From NCBI GenBank assembly GCA_001599755.1, contig BCHX01000008.1, positions 2,170,001-2,234,000 of the forward strand: 64,000 nt of DNA. Reading direction: 5' to 3'. The translations under genes and the position numbers were made by a program. The DNA is from Gliomastix tumulicola (Eukaryota; Ascomycota; Sordariomycetes; Hypocreales; Bionectriaceae). Shown here one piece after another: positions 25,640 through 40,569 of the stretch. The notes beneath the pieces were generated by a model that was not told the DNA's origin, searched no databases, and worked only from the letters and a program-made list of their open reading frames with translations. Positions within the stretch are counted from its first letter, which is position 1, and each line of letters starts with the position of its first letter.

Positions 25640-26340
25640 AATTAATTAAACACTTTAGTAGAGCAAGCCTATTATATTTAGGCTAGGGCTTCCTACTCTT
25701 ACTACTACACCTACTTTAGCTCCTCCTTTTAAGCCTTTTCTTCCGCCTTTTTCCACTCTTCCTCCTCTAACTCTTCCATTAATAAAAGATTATAATGAAT
25801 TATCTTAACACCCTTTATATATAATAACTTTTTCATTTTATATAAATAAGCTAGTTAAGCTAGAGCCTTATTAATCTAATGTTAGCGCTTAAGTAATAGC
25901 TTCTCCACCTGCTCCTCCTCTATATTTAAATATAATAACTCCTTATTAATATATTACACTAAGGTGTAGTTAGTAAAATCACGCAGGAGAAAGGGGGCAG
26001 ACTCATGAGAACCTATTAAGATGTAAGTGTAGTTATAGGAAATACCACTCGCAAAGCAACTACTATAATAACTAATATTATATATAATAAAACATGGAGA
26101 ACCTAATAATAAATAATTCAAGCAAGGGACACACTTAAAGCCGCAAGTACTAATAAAGACTAATTTTAATAGCTAGTACTCCTTACTATTATAGGGCTTT
26201 CTTAATTTTTTAATATAACTTAATATAATATTAGCATAGAATAAATAGGTAGGAAAAGACACAGGTGTGAATATAATACACACAGGGGGCCTACAGCGCT
26301 TAAGTAGGTCTTAGGATAAAGACCTTAGGAAAGAGGAGAT
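25640..26340 (-). pseudogene. Antisense accessory ORF of element B, degraded
   Basis: Between the end of pol and the right LTR, the - strand still reads as a protein with a Tyr/Cys-rich N-terminal part (CFASGISYNYTYIL), a leucine-rich charged helix, and EELEEEEWKKAEEKA. Elements A and C carry the same feature at the same place, so it is likely a real accessory gene of this Gypsy family read opposite to gag-pol. Function unknown; coiled coil likely. Confidence 0.55.
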
Positions 26341-26342
26341 TA

Positions 26343-26818
26343 TATTACAACCTAGCACTATAGTCACAGGATAACAGGCTATGTGGGCCAGATAGGTAGA
26401 ATAGAGATAAGGATGTTCTACCCTAGATGCACCTATAACCTACCCTAGAGGTATTTAGAGTGGAGTTATAAATACACACTAAATATATTTAGCTATAGTT
26501 TATAAACACCTCCTAACCACACACTAAATACATTATAGTCACCTAGTATATAAGACTATAGTTATTACCTAGATAGATTAAATAGCTTACTAGCTATTAA
26601 TAAAGCACCTTACTTAGGTGCACCCTTGCTAATAAGCATACTAAGCTAAAGCATCCTTTACTAATACTAGTTCCTCTCAGCCTTGCTAATACTTATAACT
26701 TACTAGCTATAACTATCACCTCGCTTAGTTAAGATATCCTAGAGTTCTAAGAACATAAAATATTATTCAAACCCTAATCCAACTACCCTACACCAGACGG
26801 ATCACCCTATTTATTATA
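26343..26818 (+). repeat. Gypsy B right LTR (476 bp)
   Basis: Homologous along its length to 18928-19403. A purine-rich tract at about 26328-26340 precedes it. Its 3' half keeps more C and G than the left copy. Confidence 0.93.
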
Positions 26819-29800
26819 GTAAGGAGATTAAAGAGATCCTTAAACCTATAGCTTTAAAGTTATATAATAGAAGCCCTAAGGAGCTTTACTCTTTTATTAT
26901 TAAACTAAAGATATACTTTAAGTATTACCTTATGCTATTTACTAATAATACCTATAAGGTTAAGTTTATACTTAGCTACCTTAAGGGGAAACTACTATAA
27001 TAGTTTTAGCCCTAAATAAATAAGTATATTAAAGATTAAGCTAATAATACTATACTTAAACTATATAGAAGTTTTAATATATTTAAGTATATACTTACTT
27101 AGCTTTATAATATTATTAATAAAAAAGAAAAAGCTTACTAAAAGTTAAACTAATTATAATAAACTAAAGCTACCTTAAACTATATTACTAAGGGATAAGT
27201 CCTTATAATATATCTTAACTAGAATAACTTTTACTTTATTAATATTATATATAATAGACTTAAGGATAAGGTTAAGAATAAACTTATATATAAATAGTAA
27301 CTTCTAATAAATTTTAATAAATAGGCTAAGCTAGTTATTAAAATTAATAACTAATAGTATATCTAATATATAGAGAGAAAATAAAGTAATTACTAGGAGC
27401 ACTATATTCTACTATATAGACTTAACTAGGGTTATCTTAGGTATTAATAATAGAGTAACTAATATAACTAGGGTAACTAAAACCCTAATAACTAAAAGTA
27501 GAACCTAAATAGTACTATATTTAGGGCTACTATAGGAGCTAGTCCTATGAAATTAAATATACTATAATAGAAGATAAATAATAATTAAAGATATTAACCT
27601 ATTACCTACTATAACTATAGTAAGTAAGGGTATAAAGTAAATATCTACTACTTACTAAAATAAAACTAAACCCTATAAATATAAAAGTAAATTAAATAAA
27701 AGGTAGAGAAGAAATTTAATACTATAAGAGAAATATTAAAGGATAAAATATATAAATTAGCCTTATAGAAGATATACTAGGAAAATAATTACTATATCTA
27801 TATATTAGATAAGCTTAATACTTAACTAAGGAGGTTTAGTATAGTATAATATAACTTAAGTAATAAAGCCTACCTTAAGAGTAATAACCCCTATAAAGGA
27901 AGTATATATAATATAGAGGAATTTAATAAAGGAGAGCTAGCTAATTAGGAGCTAGGACTAAATAGTAATAAGATTAGTTTATTCTCTAATAGGTACTAAG
28001 AGTTCCTTTAATTCCTTATAAAAACACTATATAATATTTACCTTCAAGGAGTTATAAATTTATAATCTAAAGAAGGAGATTACCTACTTCTTAAACTAAA
28101 GCACTAATTATATAATTAGATTTTATAGATCTTATACTATATATATACCTATAAGGAATACATAGAATAGAAGGCTACTAATAAGATATACCTTATATAT
28201 AATAAACCTAACCTTATTATTAAACCTTATTAAGTATATAAGATAAAAGCCTATAAAATATAATAAATTTAATATAGAGAGACTATAATCTAGTTTATAG
28301 GATCTAAGGCTTACTAGGACCTTAGTACCCTTAATAATTACTAGAATAAGTACTATAAGGTCTACTAATAATAGAAGGTTAATAAGTAATATAAATAGTA
28401 AAAATAGAAATTAGAATAATATATATAGAGACTTATATATTAATAATAGTAAAATAAGAAGTAATATTAGAAATAATAATAATAAAAGGAAGAACTACTA
28501 ATAGAAGAACCTATAAGGAAAACTACTACTAAGGATATCTTCAGTAAGTATTACCCTTATAAAGAATATAGACTAAATAAAGACCTTAATAGTATTTATA
28601 GGGATTTATACTATATAAAGAACTAAGGGTTTAACTTTAATACTAGGCTTAAAGGGACCCTAGATAACCTTATTTAATACTAATATATTATAAGGAACTA
28701 CTATAATAAATATAAATAATACCCTATATAAGGAGAAGTATACTATACTATTAATAATATTTCTATTTACTACTAAAATAATAATTAGGTAAAAAACTAA
28801 ATATATTAGATATAATATAGGCTATAGACTAATAAACCCTTTAAATAAACCTAAGAGCTCTATAAGGTAGATAAAAAGACCTAAGGAGACTAATAAGTAT
28901 TACTTTAGAAGTCTAAATATAAGGATAAAGCTTTAAGGTGCTATTAAATAGTGGAGCTACCTATAATATTATTATACCTAGGTTAGTGTACCTATATTAG
29001 CTACTATAGTATAAAAAGAAGGAGCTTAAGATATTTAGTACTCTACTTAAGCTTAAATATAGAAAGCTTAAGCTAGTAGTAAATAAGGAGACTAATTACC
29101 TTCCTTACACTATAGCTAGCTAGGAGATACCTATTTAGTTTAATATCCTTAACTTAGATAAAGAAGATATAATACTAGGATTTAAATAATTATAGATAAA
29201 TAACCCTATAGTTAATTAGAGTAATAGCTATCTAGTGTAGTGAGATATATTAAAGCTTCTAAATTAATAATATCTAGAGAAGATGAAATTTTATAATAAA
29301 CCTACCTAAGTAGTAGACCTTAATAGGAGGACTAAAAGAGCACTTAATAAATAGGAATAAAATATAGTAATAACCTAGATAGTAATATACCTTAATTATA
29401 AACTTACTCTATAATAAAAATAATAAATTAAGAAGTAAGCACTTAACTAGATAAAGCACTACTTCTAAGGTGTAAAGCTATATATAGAAAAGAAGTTATA
29501 GGAAAAATAAGAGGCCCCTATAAATAAGATAAAATATATTCCACTATAATACTATATCTATAAAAAACTATTTATAAATAAACTTAAGATAGAACTCCTA
29601 GAATACATAGAATAAGACTATAAGATTAAAATTATAAATAGTAAGAACCCTTTATTTAATAAGATATACCTACTTAACTAGCTATAGCTTAAGACTCTAA
29701 GAGAATACCTTAATAAGATACTATAAAAGGGATATATTTAACACTTAATATTATTAGTAGGCTACCTTATTATATTTATACTAAAGAAAAATAGGAAGCT

Positions 29801-32639
29801 ATAGCTATATATTAACTATTAAATACTAAATACTATTATAAAGAAAGACTAAATACTACTACTACTTATAAATAAGCTTAAGGATAAGCTCACTAGTAGT
29901 AATATCTTTACTATACTTAACCTTAAAGGAGTATATAACCTTATCTAAATTAAAGAAGGAGATAAGTGGAAGATAGTATTTTATACTAAATTTAGGCTTT
30001 TTAAATACTTAGTTATACCTTTTAGGCTTACTAATACCCTAGCTATATTTTAAAGGATAATTAATAATATACTATAAGAATACCTTAATATATTTATAGT
30101 TATATACCTTAATAATATCTTTATTTACTTTAAGAATAAGTAGTAATATAAGGAATATATCTATAAGGTCCTTATAAAACTATAAGAAGTAAATCTACTT
30201 ATTAATTTAGAAAAGAGTAATTTCTACACTAAAGAAGTAGAATTTCTTAGATATATTATTTAATTAGGTAAGATCACTATAGAACTAGTAAAAGTAGCTA
30301 TAATTAAGGAATAAGTATAGCCTAAGTCTATTAAAGAAATTTAAGTGTTTATTAGTTTTATAAACTACTACTAATACTTTATTAAGAACTTTAGTAAAAT
30401 TATAAACCTACTTATAGAAGCCACTAAGAAGAATTAGGAGTTTAAGTAAATACTAGTATACTAGTAAGTATTTAATAAGATTAAGAATTATATTATATTA
30501 AAGCCTATACTTATTATATTTAATCCTAAGAAACCTATTAAACTAAAAATAGATACTTCTAATTTTATAGTTATAGAGTAAATAGAATAATAAAATAACT
30601 AAGGTAAAATTAAACCTATTATATTCTTCTTATAAAAGTTATATAAAGTAGAATTAAACTACTCTATCTATAATAAGGAATTTTTAGTAATAGTACTATA
30701 CTTTAAGGAGTACTAATACTACCTACTAGGGAGTAAGTATAAGGTGATAGTGTATATTAATTACAAAAATATTATATACTTTATAATAATATAGGAACTT
30801 AATAGTTAATAACTTTACTATATAGAGATAATAGCTAAATTTAACTATAAGATTATCTATAGGAAAGGATTAAAGAATAGAAGAGCTAATACACTAAGTT
30901 AAAAACTAAAGTATAATATAAGACACACTATTATAAAAGGATAAATCTTTAAGTAGATATATAATAGTAAAGTCTAGTAAATTTAGCTTAATATAATTAA
31001 AAGAGATAAGCAGGTTAACACTACCTACACACTATTAACTAGAAATAATAATAAGCCTAGCATCTATATTAATAAAAGTGATAAGGAGTAGTTATAAATA
31101 ATACCTACTAGCACCCTTAATATAATTAAGGTATAAGTTAAATAATATAAAAATAGAGAATTACCTAAAGATATTTTATAAGATAATAACTATATAATTT
31201 ATTTACCCTTAATACTAGATAATAGCCTCCTAGGAGTATAAGAAATATAAAGTAAAGTAGAAAACTATATATAGGTACCTATAGAGCTATAAGAATAACT
31301 TATTAAGGAAGTTTATAAGGACCCTATAGTAGGACACCCTAGAATCTAAAGAACCCTTAAATAAGTTAAATAAAGCTATAACTAAGAAGAAATTAATAAG
31401 AATATAAAGAAGATTATAAAATAATATTAAAAGTATTACCTTACTAAGCTAATATAATATAAACCCTATAAAGAACTATAATTATTACTAATCCTAAAAG
31501 GACTATAGACCTCTATTATATAGGATTATATTATAAAGTTACTATACTCCTATAAACTAGGAGATAATATAAAGTATAATAATATCTTTATTATTATAGA
31601 TTAATTTATAAAGTATACCTACTTTATTCTATACTAAGAAGAGAGTAATATAAAGGTACTAATATACTAGTTTCTATATATAGTAATAAGCTAGTATAAG
31701 CTACTTAATAAAATTATCTCTAATAGAGGAATAATATTTATATTTAAGTTTTAGTAAAGCTTAATAGGAAGACTTAAAGTTAACTATAAGCTTAGTATAG
31801 TAAGATAATTATAAATAGATAAATAAATAGAAAGGCTTAATTAAACACTTAAGTAGTACCTATAGTATTATATTAACTATAACTAAGATAACTAGGTTAA
31901 ATACCTACTAATAGCCCAGTTTATATATAACTTAATACTATAGAAGTTTACTAAGGTCTTACTATTTAAGGCTAACTATAGATATAAACTAATATAGTGA
32001 AAGTAACTTAGGGAAGGGCTACTTATAGATAAAGCTATCCTTATAATATAAGAATTACTTAACCTATATAATAAAATAAGAAAATAACTTAAGTTTATAT
32101 AAGGATATATAGTGAAATACTATAACTAGGGAAGGTTAAAAGGACTAACCTTTAAAGAGGGAGAGATAATCTACCTACTTTAATAAGGAATTATAATAAT
32201 ATAACTAAGTAATAAATTAGACTATAAAAAACTTAAACTATTTAAAGTTAAGAAGAAAATTTTAATATTTAACTATTAACTCTTATTACCTATAAATATA
32301 TAAATATACCCTATTTTTTATATTTCACTTTTAGAACTAATACTAGAGAGTACTTAGATTAATAAACTACACCTATATATTAAAGTATATAATAAAGTAT
32401 TTAAAGTAAAAGTAATTCTAGATAAATAAAGAATTAATAATAAAGATAAATATAAAGTTAAATAGAAAGAATATAGAAATAAATATAATACCTAGGAGCT
32501 AGTTAAGAACTTAAGGGGTGCTTAGTAGTTATTAAAGGTGTACTACTAAAGTCACCCTAAGTAATATTACTTAATAACCTAACTAGTAAGATATCACTAA
32601 AGGAAATAGCTAATTAATTAATTACCTCTATAGAGTAAG

Positions 32640-33330
32640 CTTATTATATTTAAGCTAGAGCTTCCTACTCTTACTACTATATATACTTTAACTCCTCCTT
32701 TTAGGCCCTTTCCTCTACCTTTTTCTACTCTTCTTCCTTTAACTCTTCTATTAAAGATAAATTCTTCTTTACTATTTCTACACCTTTAAAGTAAAGTAAC
32801 TTATATATCTTCTAAAGGCGTACTAACTTCACTAATAATATATTTACCTTACACTTTAATTAATAGTGCTAAGCTAAAAGCTACTCCTTAGCTGCCTTCT
32901 TCTCATGCTCTAGATATACTAACTTATTATTAATTCACTCCACTATAAAATAAATTAAATAAGATAATAAAAATAGAATATAAAGTAACTTATAGGATAC
33001 TATAGGTATATAAGTACTATTATACGCTCACCCTATAAGAAAGCAAGCCTAATAATAATTAATATCCTTAACCACTAAGTAGCTCTCATAGTAATTAAAA
33101 CATTAAGAATATAGAGAAATAGAGAAGCTATTAGTATAAATAAAGTTTAAAGTCACTATATAATAATCCTAGGTATTATATATTTTTAATAACTTTTTAA
33201 TATAACTTAACATCTTATTAATAAAATAGAAAGTAGGGAAATAAGAAAAGGATAAGACATATTAGTAATAAGAAGTAGGTAAACCATAACTTAAGTAGGT
33301 CTTAAGATAAAGACCTTAAGAGAGGGGAGA
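32640..33330 (-). pseudogene. Antisense accessory ORF of element A, degraded
   Basis: Positional and sequence homologue of the - strand frame in element B, between pol remains and the right LTR. The acidic/basic helix-coding part near 32,690-32,770 is recognisable but has more stops than in B. Confidence 0.45.
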
Positions 33331-33333
33331 TTA

Positions 33334-33801
33334 TATTATAACCCAACTAATATAATTATAGGATTATAAGCTATATAGATTAAGTAGGTACTATAGGTAT
33401 AAAGATATTCTATACTAAGGAATATAATTACCCTAGAGCAAGGATATGGTTTATAACTCTATTAGTGAACTAGCTATAAACTATAAGATAGTTCACCCTA
33501 GATATAGTACACTATAAGTATACCACCTAGTATATATATATAGTTATTACCTAGATAGATTAAATAGCTCACTAGTTATTAATAAAGCACTTTACTTAAA
33601 TATACTCTTTACTAATAAGTATACTAAGCTAAAGTATTCTTTACTAATACTAATTCCTCTTAGCCTTACTAATACTTATAACTCACTAGCTATAACTCCC
33701 ACCTTACTTAGTTAAGATATTCTAGAGTTCTAAGAATATAAAATATTATTTAAACCCTAATCCAACTACCCTACACTAAATAGATCACCCTATTTATTAT
33801 A
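33334..33801 (+). repeat. Gypsy A right LTR (468 bp)
   Basis: Same length as 18012-18479 with C/T and G/A differences; starts TATTATAACCC where the original TG has become TA. Followed by TAAAG, the right target copy. Confidence 0.9.
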
Positions 33802-33815
33802 TAAAGCTAAAGAGG
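33802..33815 (+). mobile_element. 14-bp Copia sliver between elements A and C
   Basis: Contains TAAAG (right target copy of A), CTAA, then AGAGG (left target copy of C). It shows that A and C entered the Copia element at target sites separated by only 4 bp. Confidence 0.85.
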
Positions 33816-34311
33816 TATTATAACCTAACCTCCGGTTATTATAATAGGCCACGCCATGTAGGCACTTACATATAAGGCATCCTAAATAACTAAAGTATAC
33901 CTAAAAACTAATATACCTTAGATATATTTAGAATATTCACCTAAATAATTTAAATATTTATAGATTATTCACCTAATTTAAGTAAACTTAGTAAAAGGTA
34001 GGTTTATAGGGTTTAGGTAAACCTATATAAATAATATAATATATATACTATAGTTATTACCTAAATAGATTAAGTAGCTCACTAGCTATTAATAAAGCAC
34101 TTTACTTAGATACACCCTTTACTAATAAGTATACTAAGCTAAAGCATCCTTTATTAATACTAGTTCCTCTTAGTCTTACTAATACTTATAACTTACTAGT
34201 TATAACTCCCACCTTACTTAGTTAAGATATCCTAGAGTTCTAAGAATATAAAATATTATTTAAACCCTAATCTAATTACCCTATATTAAATAGATCACTC
34301 TATTTATTATA
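33816..34311 (+). repeat. Gypsy C left LTR (496 bp)
   Basis: Begins TATTATAACCTAACCTCCGG and ends TTTATTATA. Its first ~230 bp (U3) are unrelated by eye to those of A and B, while the remainder is shared with both. Confidence 0.9.
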
Positions 34312-37300
34312 TATTAATAGCTCTTATTTAGACCCTACTATATTAAAAACTAAGTAATATAAAGATATTATATCTACTACTAGAAGTTCTAATATTAGTA
34401 AGTTACCTACTATCCCTAGTATTAACCCTAAGTAAGTAAATACCTATATAGTTACTTCACCTACTAATAATAATAGTAATAACTCTAATAATAAAGAGAC
34501 TAAGTAACTTTACTAGGATCTCTAGATACTTTAGTAATAGAGTAATAATAATATACACCTATTTAGTAACTTACTTTATATACTCTAGGAGTAACTTAAA
34601 GCTATTAATAGGTAGAAGAAGTATAAACTTTAAACCTTATATAAGTACTTTAAATAAATCCTTAATAAACTCTAGGATAAAATAAATTATAATACTAAGT
34701 AGTATTAATTATAACTTAAAGAGGTATATAGTACTATATATACTACCTAAGGGAGTAAGGAGACTAAAGAGATCCTTAAACCTATAGCTCTAGAGTTATA
34801 TAATAGAAGCCTTAAGGAGCTTTACTCTTTTATTACTAAGTTAAAGATACACTTTAAGTATTATCTTATACTATTTACTAGTAATACCTATAAGGTTAAG
34901 TTTACACTTAATTACCTTAAGGGGAAGCTACTATAATAATTCTAGCCCTAAATAAATAAGTATATTAAAGATTAAGCTAATAATATTATACTTAAATTAT
35001 ATAGAAGTTTTAATATATTTAAGTATATATTTACTTAACTCTATAGTATTATTAATAAAAAAGAAAAAGCTTACTAGAAATTAAACTAACTATAATAAAC
35101 TAAAGCTACTTTAAACTATATTACTAAAGGATAAATCCTTATAATATATCTTAATTAAGATAACTCTTACTTTATTAGTATTATATATAATAAACTTAAG
35201 GATAAGGTTAAAGATAAACTTATATATAAATAATAACTCTTAATAGATTTTAATAAATAAGTTAAGCTAGTTATTAAGATTAATAACTAATAGTACACCT
35301 AATATATAGAGAGAAAATAAAGTAGTTACTAGGAGTACTATACTTCACTATATAGACCTAACTAGAGCTATCCTAAATATTAATAATAGAATAACTAATA
35401 TAACTAGGGTAACTAAAACCCTAATAATTAGAAGTAGAACCTAAATAGTACTATATTTAAGGCTACTATAGGAGCTAGTCTTATAGAACTAAATACACTA
35501 TAATAAAAGGTAAATAATAATTAAGGATATTAACCTATTACCTACTATAACTATAGTAAGTAAGGGTATAAGGTAAATATTTACTACTTACTAAAGTAAG
35601 ACTAAGCCCTATAAATATAGAAGTAGATTAAATAGAAGGTAGAAAAGAAGTTTAATACTATAAGAGAGATACTAAGAGATAAAGTATATAAGTTAACCTT
35701 ATAGGAGGTATATTAGGAAGATAATTACTATATTTATATATTAAATAAACTTAATACCTAACTAAGGAGGTTTAGTATAGTATAATATAACTTAGGTAAT
35801 ATAGTCTACTTTAAGAATAATAACCCCTATAATAGAAGTATATATAATATAGAAGAATTTAATAAAGGAGAGCTAGCTAATTAAGAGTTAGGATTAAATA
35901 ATAATAAGATTAGCTTATTCCCTAATAGATACTAAAAGTTCCTTTAATTCCCTATAGAAATACTATATAATACCTACCTTTAAGGAGTTATAAACCTATA
36001 AATTAAGGAAAGAGACCACCTACTTCTTAAACTAAAGTACTAATTATATAACTAGATTTCATAGATCTTATACTATATATATACCTATAAGGAATATATA
36101 AAATAGAAGGCTATTAATAAAATATACCCTATATATAATAAACCTAACCCTATTATTAAACCTTACTAGGTATATAAGATAAAAGCCTATAAGATATAAT
36201 AAGTCTAATATAAAGAAGTAATAATCTAGTTTATAGGATCTAAGGGTTATTAGAACTTTAGCACCCTTAATAATTACTAGGATAAATACTATAAGGTCTA
36301 CTAATAATAAAAGGTTAATAAGTAGTATAAATAGTAAAAATAAAAAGTAAAATAATATATATAGAGACTTATATATTAATAATAGTAAGATAAAAAGTAA
36401 TATTAAAAATAATAATAGTAGAAGAAAGAACTACTAGTAGAGGAATCTACAAGGAAAACTACCACTAAGGATATCTTTAGTAAGTATTACCCTTATAAAG
36501 AATATAAGCTAAATAAAAACCCTAATAGTACTTATAGGGATCTATACTATATAAAGAACTAAGGGTTTAACTTTAATACTAAGCTTAGAGGGACCCTAGA
36601 TAACCTTATTTAATACTAATATATTATAAGGAACCACTATAATAAATATAAATAACACCCTATATAAGAAGAAGTATACTATACTATTAATAATATTCCT
36701 ATTTACCACTAAAATAATAATTAGGTAAAAAACTAAATATATTAGATATAATATAGACTATAGATTAATAAACCCCTTAAATAAACCTAAGAGCTCTATA
36801 AGGTAAATAAAAAGACCTAAGGAAACTAATAAGTATTACTTTAAAAGTTTAAATATAGAGATAAAGCTTTAAAGTACTATTAAATAGTAGAGCTACTTAT
36901 AATATTATTTCACCTAAGTTAATATACCTATATTAACTACTATAGTATAAGAAGGAGGAGCCTAAGATACTTAGCACTTTACTTAAGCCTAAATATAAAA
37001 AGCTTAAGCTAATAGTAAATAAAGAGACTAATTACCTCTCTTACACTATAGTTAGCTAGGAGATACCTATTTAGTTTAATATCCTTAACTTAAATAAAGA
37101 AAATATAGTACTAGGATTTAAATAGTTATAGATAAATAACCCTATAATTAACTAAAGTAATAGCTATTTAGTATAATAGAATATATTAGAGCTTCTAGAC
37201 TAATAATATCTAGAGAAGATAAAATTTCATAATAAACTTACCTAAGTAGTAGACTTTAATAAGAGGACTAAAAGAATACTTAATAAATAGAAATAAAATA

Positions 37301-40300
37301 TAGTAATAACCTAGATAATAGTATACCCTAATTATAAACTTACTTTATAATAAGAATAATAAATTAAGAAGTAAGTACTTAACTAAATATAATACTACTT
37401 CTAAGATGTAAAGCTATATATAGAAAAGAAGTTATAGGAAAAATAAGAAGCCCCTATAAATAAAATAAAATATATTTTATTATAATACTATATCTATAAA
37501 AAGCTATTTATAGATAAACTTAAGATAAGACTCCTAAAATATATTAAATAGGACTATAAGATTAAGATTATAAATAGTAAGAACCCTTTATTTAGTAAGA
37601 TATACCTACTTAACTAGCTATAGATTAAGACTCTAAGAGAATACCTTAATAAAATACTATAAAAAGAATATATTTAATACTTAATATTATTAGTAGGCTA
37701 CCTTATTATATTTATACTAAAGAAGAATAGAAAGCTTAAGCTATATATTAACTACTAAATACTAAATACTATTACTAAGAAAGATAAAATACTACTATTA
37801 CTTATAAATAAGCTTAAGGATAGGCTTACTAGTAGTAATATCTTTACTATACTTAACCTTAAGGGAGTATATAACCTTATCTAAATTAAGGAAGGAGATA
37901 AGTGGAAAATAGTATTTTACACTAAATTTAGACTTTTTAAATACTTAATTATACCTTTTAGGCTTACTAATACCCTAGCTATATTTTAGAGAATAATTAA
38001 TAATATACTATAAGAGTACCTTAATATATTTATAGTTATATACCTTAATAATATCTTTATTTACTCTAAGAATAAGTAATAATATAAAGAATATATTTAT
38101 AAGGTCCTTATAAAACTATAAGAGGTAAACCTACTTATTAATCTAGAAAAGAGTAATTTTTACACTAAGGAAGTGGAATTTCTTAGATATATTATTTAAC
38201 TAGGTGAAATTACTATAGAACTAGTAAAAGTAGCTATAATTAAGGAATAAATATAGCCTAAGTCTATTAAAGAAATTTAAGTATTTATTAGCTTTATAAA
38301 CTACTACTAATACTTTATTAAGGACTTTAGTAAAATTATAAACCTACTTATAAAAGCTACTAAGAAGGATTAGGAGTTTAGATAAATACTAATATACTAA
38401 TAAGTATTTAATAAAATTAAAAACTATATTATATTAGAACTTATACTTATTATATTTAATCCTAAGAAACTTATTAAACTAAAAATAAATACTTTTAATT
38501 TTATAGTTATAGAGTAAATAGAATAATAAGATAATTAAGGTAGAATTAAACCTATTATATTCTTCTTATAAAAGTTATATAAAGTAGAGCTAAACTACCC
38601 TATCTATAATAAGGAATTTTTAGTAATTATACTATACTTTAAAGAGTATTAATACTACCTACTAGGAAGCAAGTATAAAGTAATAATATACACTAATTAT
38701 AAGAATATTATATACTTTATAATAATATAGGAACTTAATAGCTAATAACTTTATTATATAGAGATAATAGCTAAGTTTAACTATAAAATTATCTATAGAA
38801 AAGGATTAAAGAATAGAAGAGCTAATATATTAAGCTAAAAACTAGAATATAATATAGGATATATTATTATAAAAGGATAAGTCTTTAAGTAAATAAATAA
38901 TAGCAAGGTCTAATAAATCTAGCTTAATATAATTAGAAGAGGTAGGTAGGTTAACACTATCTATACACTACTAACTAGAAATAATAATAAGCCTAGTATC
39001 TATATTAATAAAAGCAATAAAGAATAGCTATAAATAATACCTACTAGCACCCTTAATATAATTAAGGTATAAATTAAATAATATAAAAATAAAGAATTAC
39101 CTAAGGATATCTTATAGGATAATAGCTATATAATTTATTTACCCTTAGCACTAGATAATAGCCTCCTAGGAGTATAAGAAGTATAGAGTAAAATAGAAAA
39201 CTATATATAAGTACCTATAGAGCTATAAGAATAACTTATTAAGGAAGTTTATAAGGACCCTATAGTAAGATACCCTAGGATCTAGAGGACCCTTAAATAA
39301 GTTAAATAAAGCTATAACTAGGAAGAAATTAATAAGGATATAGAGAAGATTATAAGATAATATTAAAAGTATTACCTTACTAAGCTAGTATAATATAAAC
39401 CCTATAGAGAACTATAACTATTATTAATCCTAAAAGGATTATAGACCTTTATTATATGGGATTATATTATAAAGCTACTATACTCCTATAAACTAGAAGA
39501 TAGTATAAAGTATAATAGTATCTTTATTATTATAAATTAATTTATAAAGTATATTTACTTTATCCCTTATTAAGAAGAGAGTAATATAGAGGTACTAGTA
39601 CACTAGTTTCTATATATAGTAGTAAGTTAATATAAGCTACTAGATAAAATTATTTCTAATAGAGGGATAATATTTATATTTAAGTTTTAGTAAAGCTTAA
39701 TAAGGAGACTTAGAGTTAACTATAAACTTAATATAGTAAAATAACTATAAATAAATAGATAAATAGAAAGGCTTAATTAGACACTTAAGTAGTACCTATA
39801 GTATTATATTAACTATAACTAAGATAACTAGGTTAAATACCTACTAATAGCCTAGTTTATATATAACTTAGCACTATAGGAATTCACTAAAGTTTTACTA
39901 TTTAAAGCTAACTTTAAATATAAATTATTATAGTAAAAGCAGCCTAGGGAAGGGCCACTTATAGATAAAGCTATCTTTATAGTATAAGAACTACTTAACC
40001 TATATAATAAAATAAGAAAATAACTTAAGTTTATATATAGATACATGGTGAAATACTATAACTAAGGAAGGTTAAAGAGACTAACCTTTAAAAAGGGAGA
40101 GATAGTCTACCTACTTTAATAAGGAATTATAATAATATAATTAAGTAATAAATTAAACTATAAAAAACTTAGACTATTTAAGGTTAAGAAGAAAATTTTA
40201 ATATTTAACTATTAACTCTTACTACCTATAAGTATATAGATACACTTAATTTTTTATATTTCACTTTTAGAACTAGTGCTAGAGGGCACTTAGGTTAATA

Positions 40301-40569
40301 AACTATACCTATATATTAAAGTATATAATAAAGTATTTAAAGTAGAAGTAATTTTAAATAAATAAAGAATTAATAATAAAAATAAATATAAGATTAAATA
40401 GAAAGAATATAAAAGTAAGTATAATACCTAGGAGCTAGTTAAGAACCTAAAGGGTGCTTAGTGTCTACTAATAATATACTACTAAAGTCACCCTAAGTAA
40501 TATTACCTAATAACCTAGCTAGTGAGGTGTTACTAAAGGAAATAGTTAACTAATTAATTACCTCTATAG

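Larger units (their letters stand above)
18928..26818 (+). mobile_element. Gypsy element B (Ty3-type, RIP-degraded), nested in A
   Basis: A complete 7,891-bp element with 476-bp LTRs and GTAAG target duplications (18923-18927, 26819-26823) inside the gag-proximal region of element A. Gag-like sequence starts around 19,850. A decayed zinc knuckle lies at 20635-20676, where Cys and His codons have become Tyr. The RT catalytic site reads YLNN at 23133-23144, and RNase H and integrase remains follow to about 25,600. It is the youngest insertion by nesting order, yet is fully mutated. Confidence 0.92.
18012..33801 (+). mobile_element. Gypsy element A (Ty3-type, RIP-degraded), split by element B
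   Basis: Bounded by 468-bp LTRs and TAAAG target duplications (18007-18011, 33802-33806). Removing nested element B and its target copy leaves about 7.9 kb. The sequence after B (26824-33333) keeps the gag, RT, RNase H and integrase order. The RT catalytic YxDD reads YLNN at 30105-30116, both Asp codons turned to Asn. A purine-rich tract at about 33319-33330 precedes the right LTR. Nearly every possible Gln/Arg/Trp codon has become a stop. Confidence 0.9.

Noticed and set aside
39852..40046. 64-codon - strand ORF in Gypsy C
   Set aside because: Antisense to degraded integrase sequence; chance open frame.
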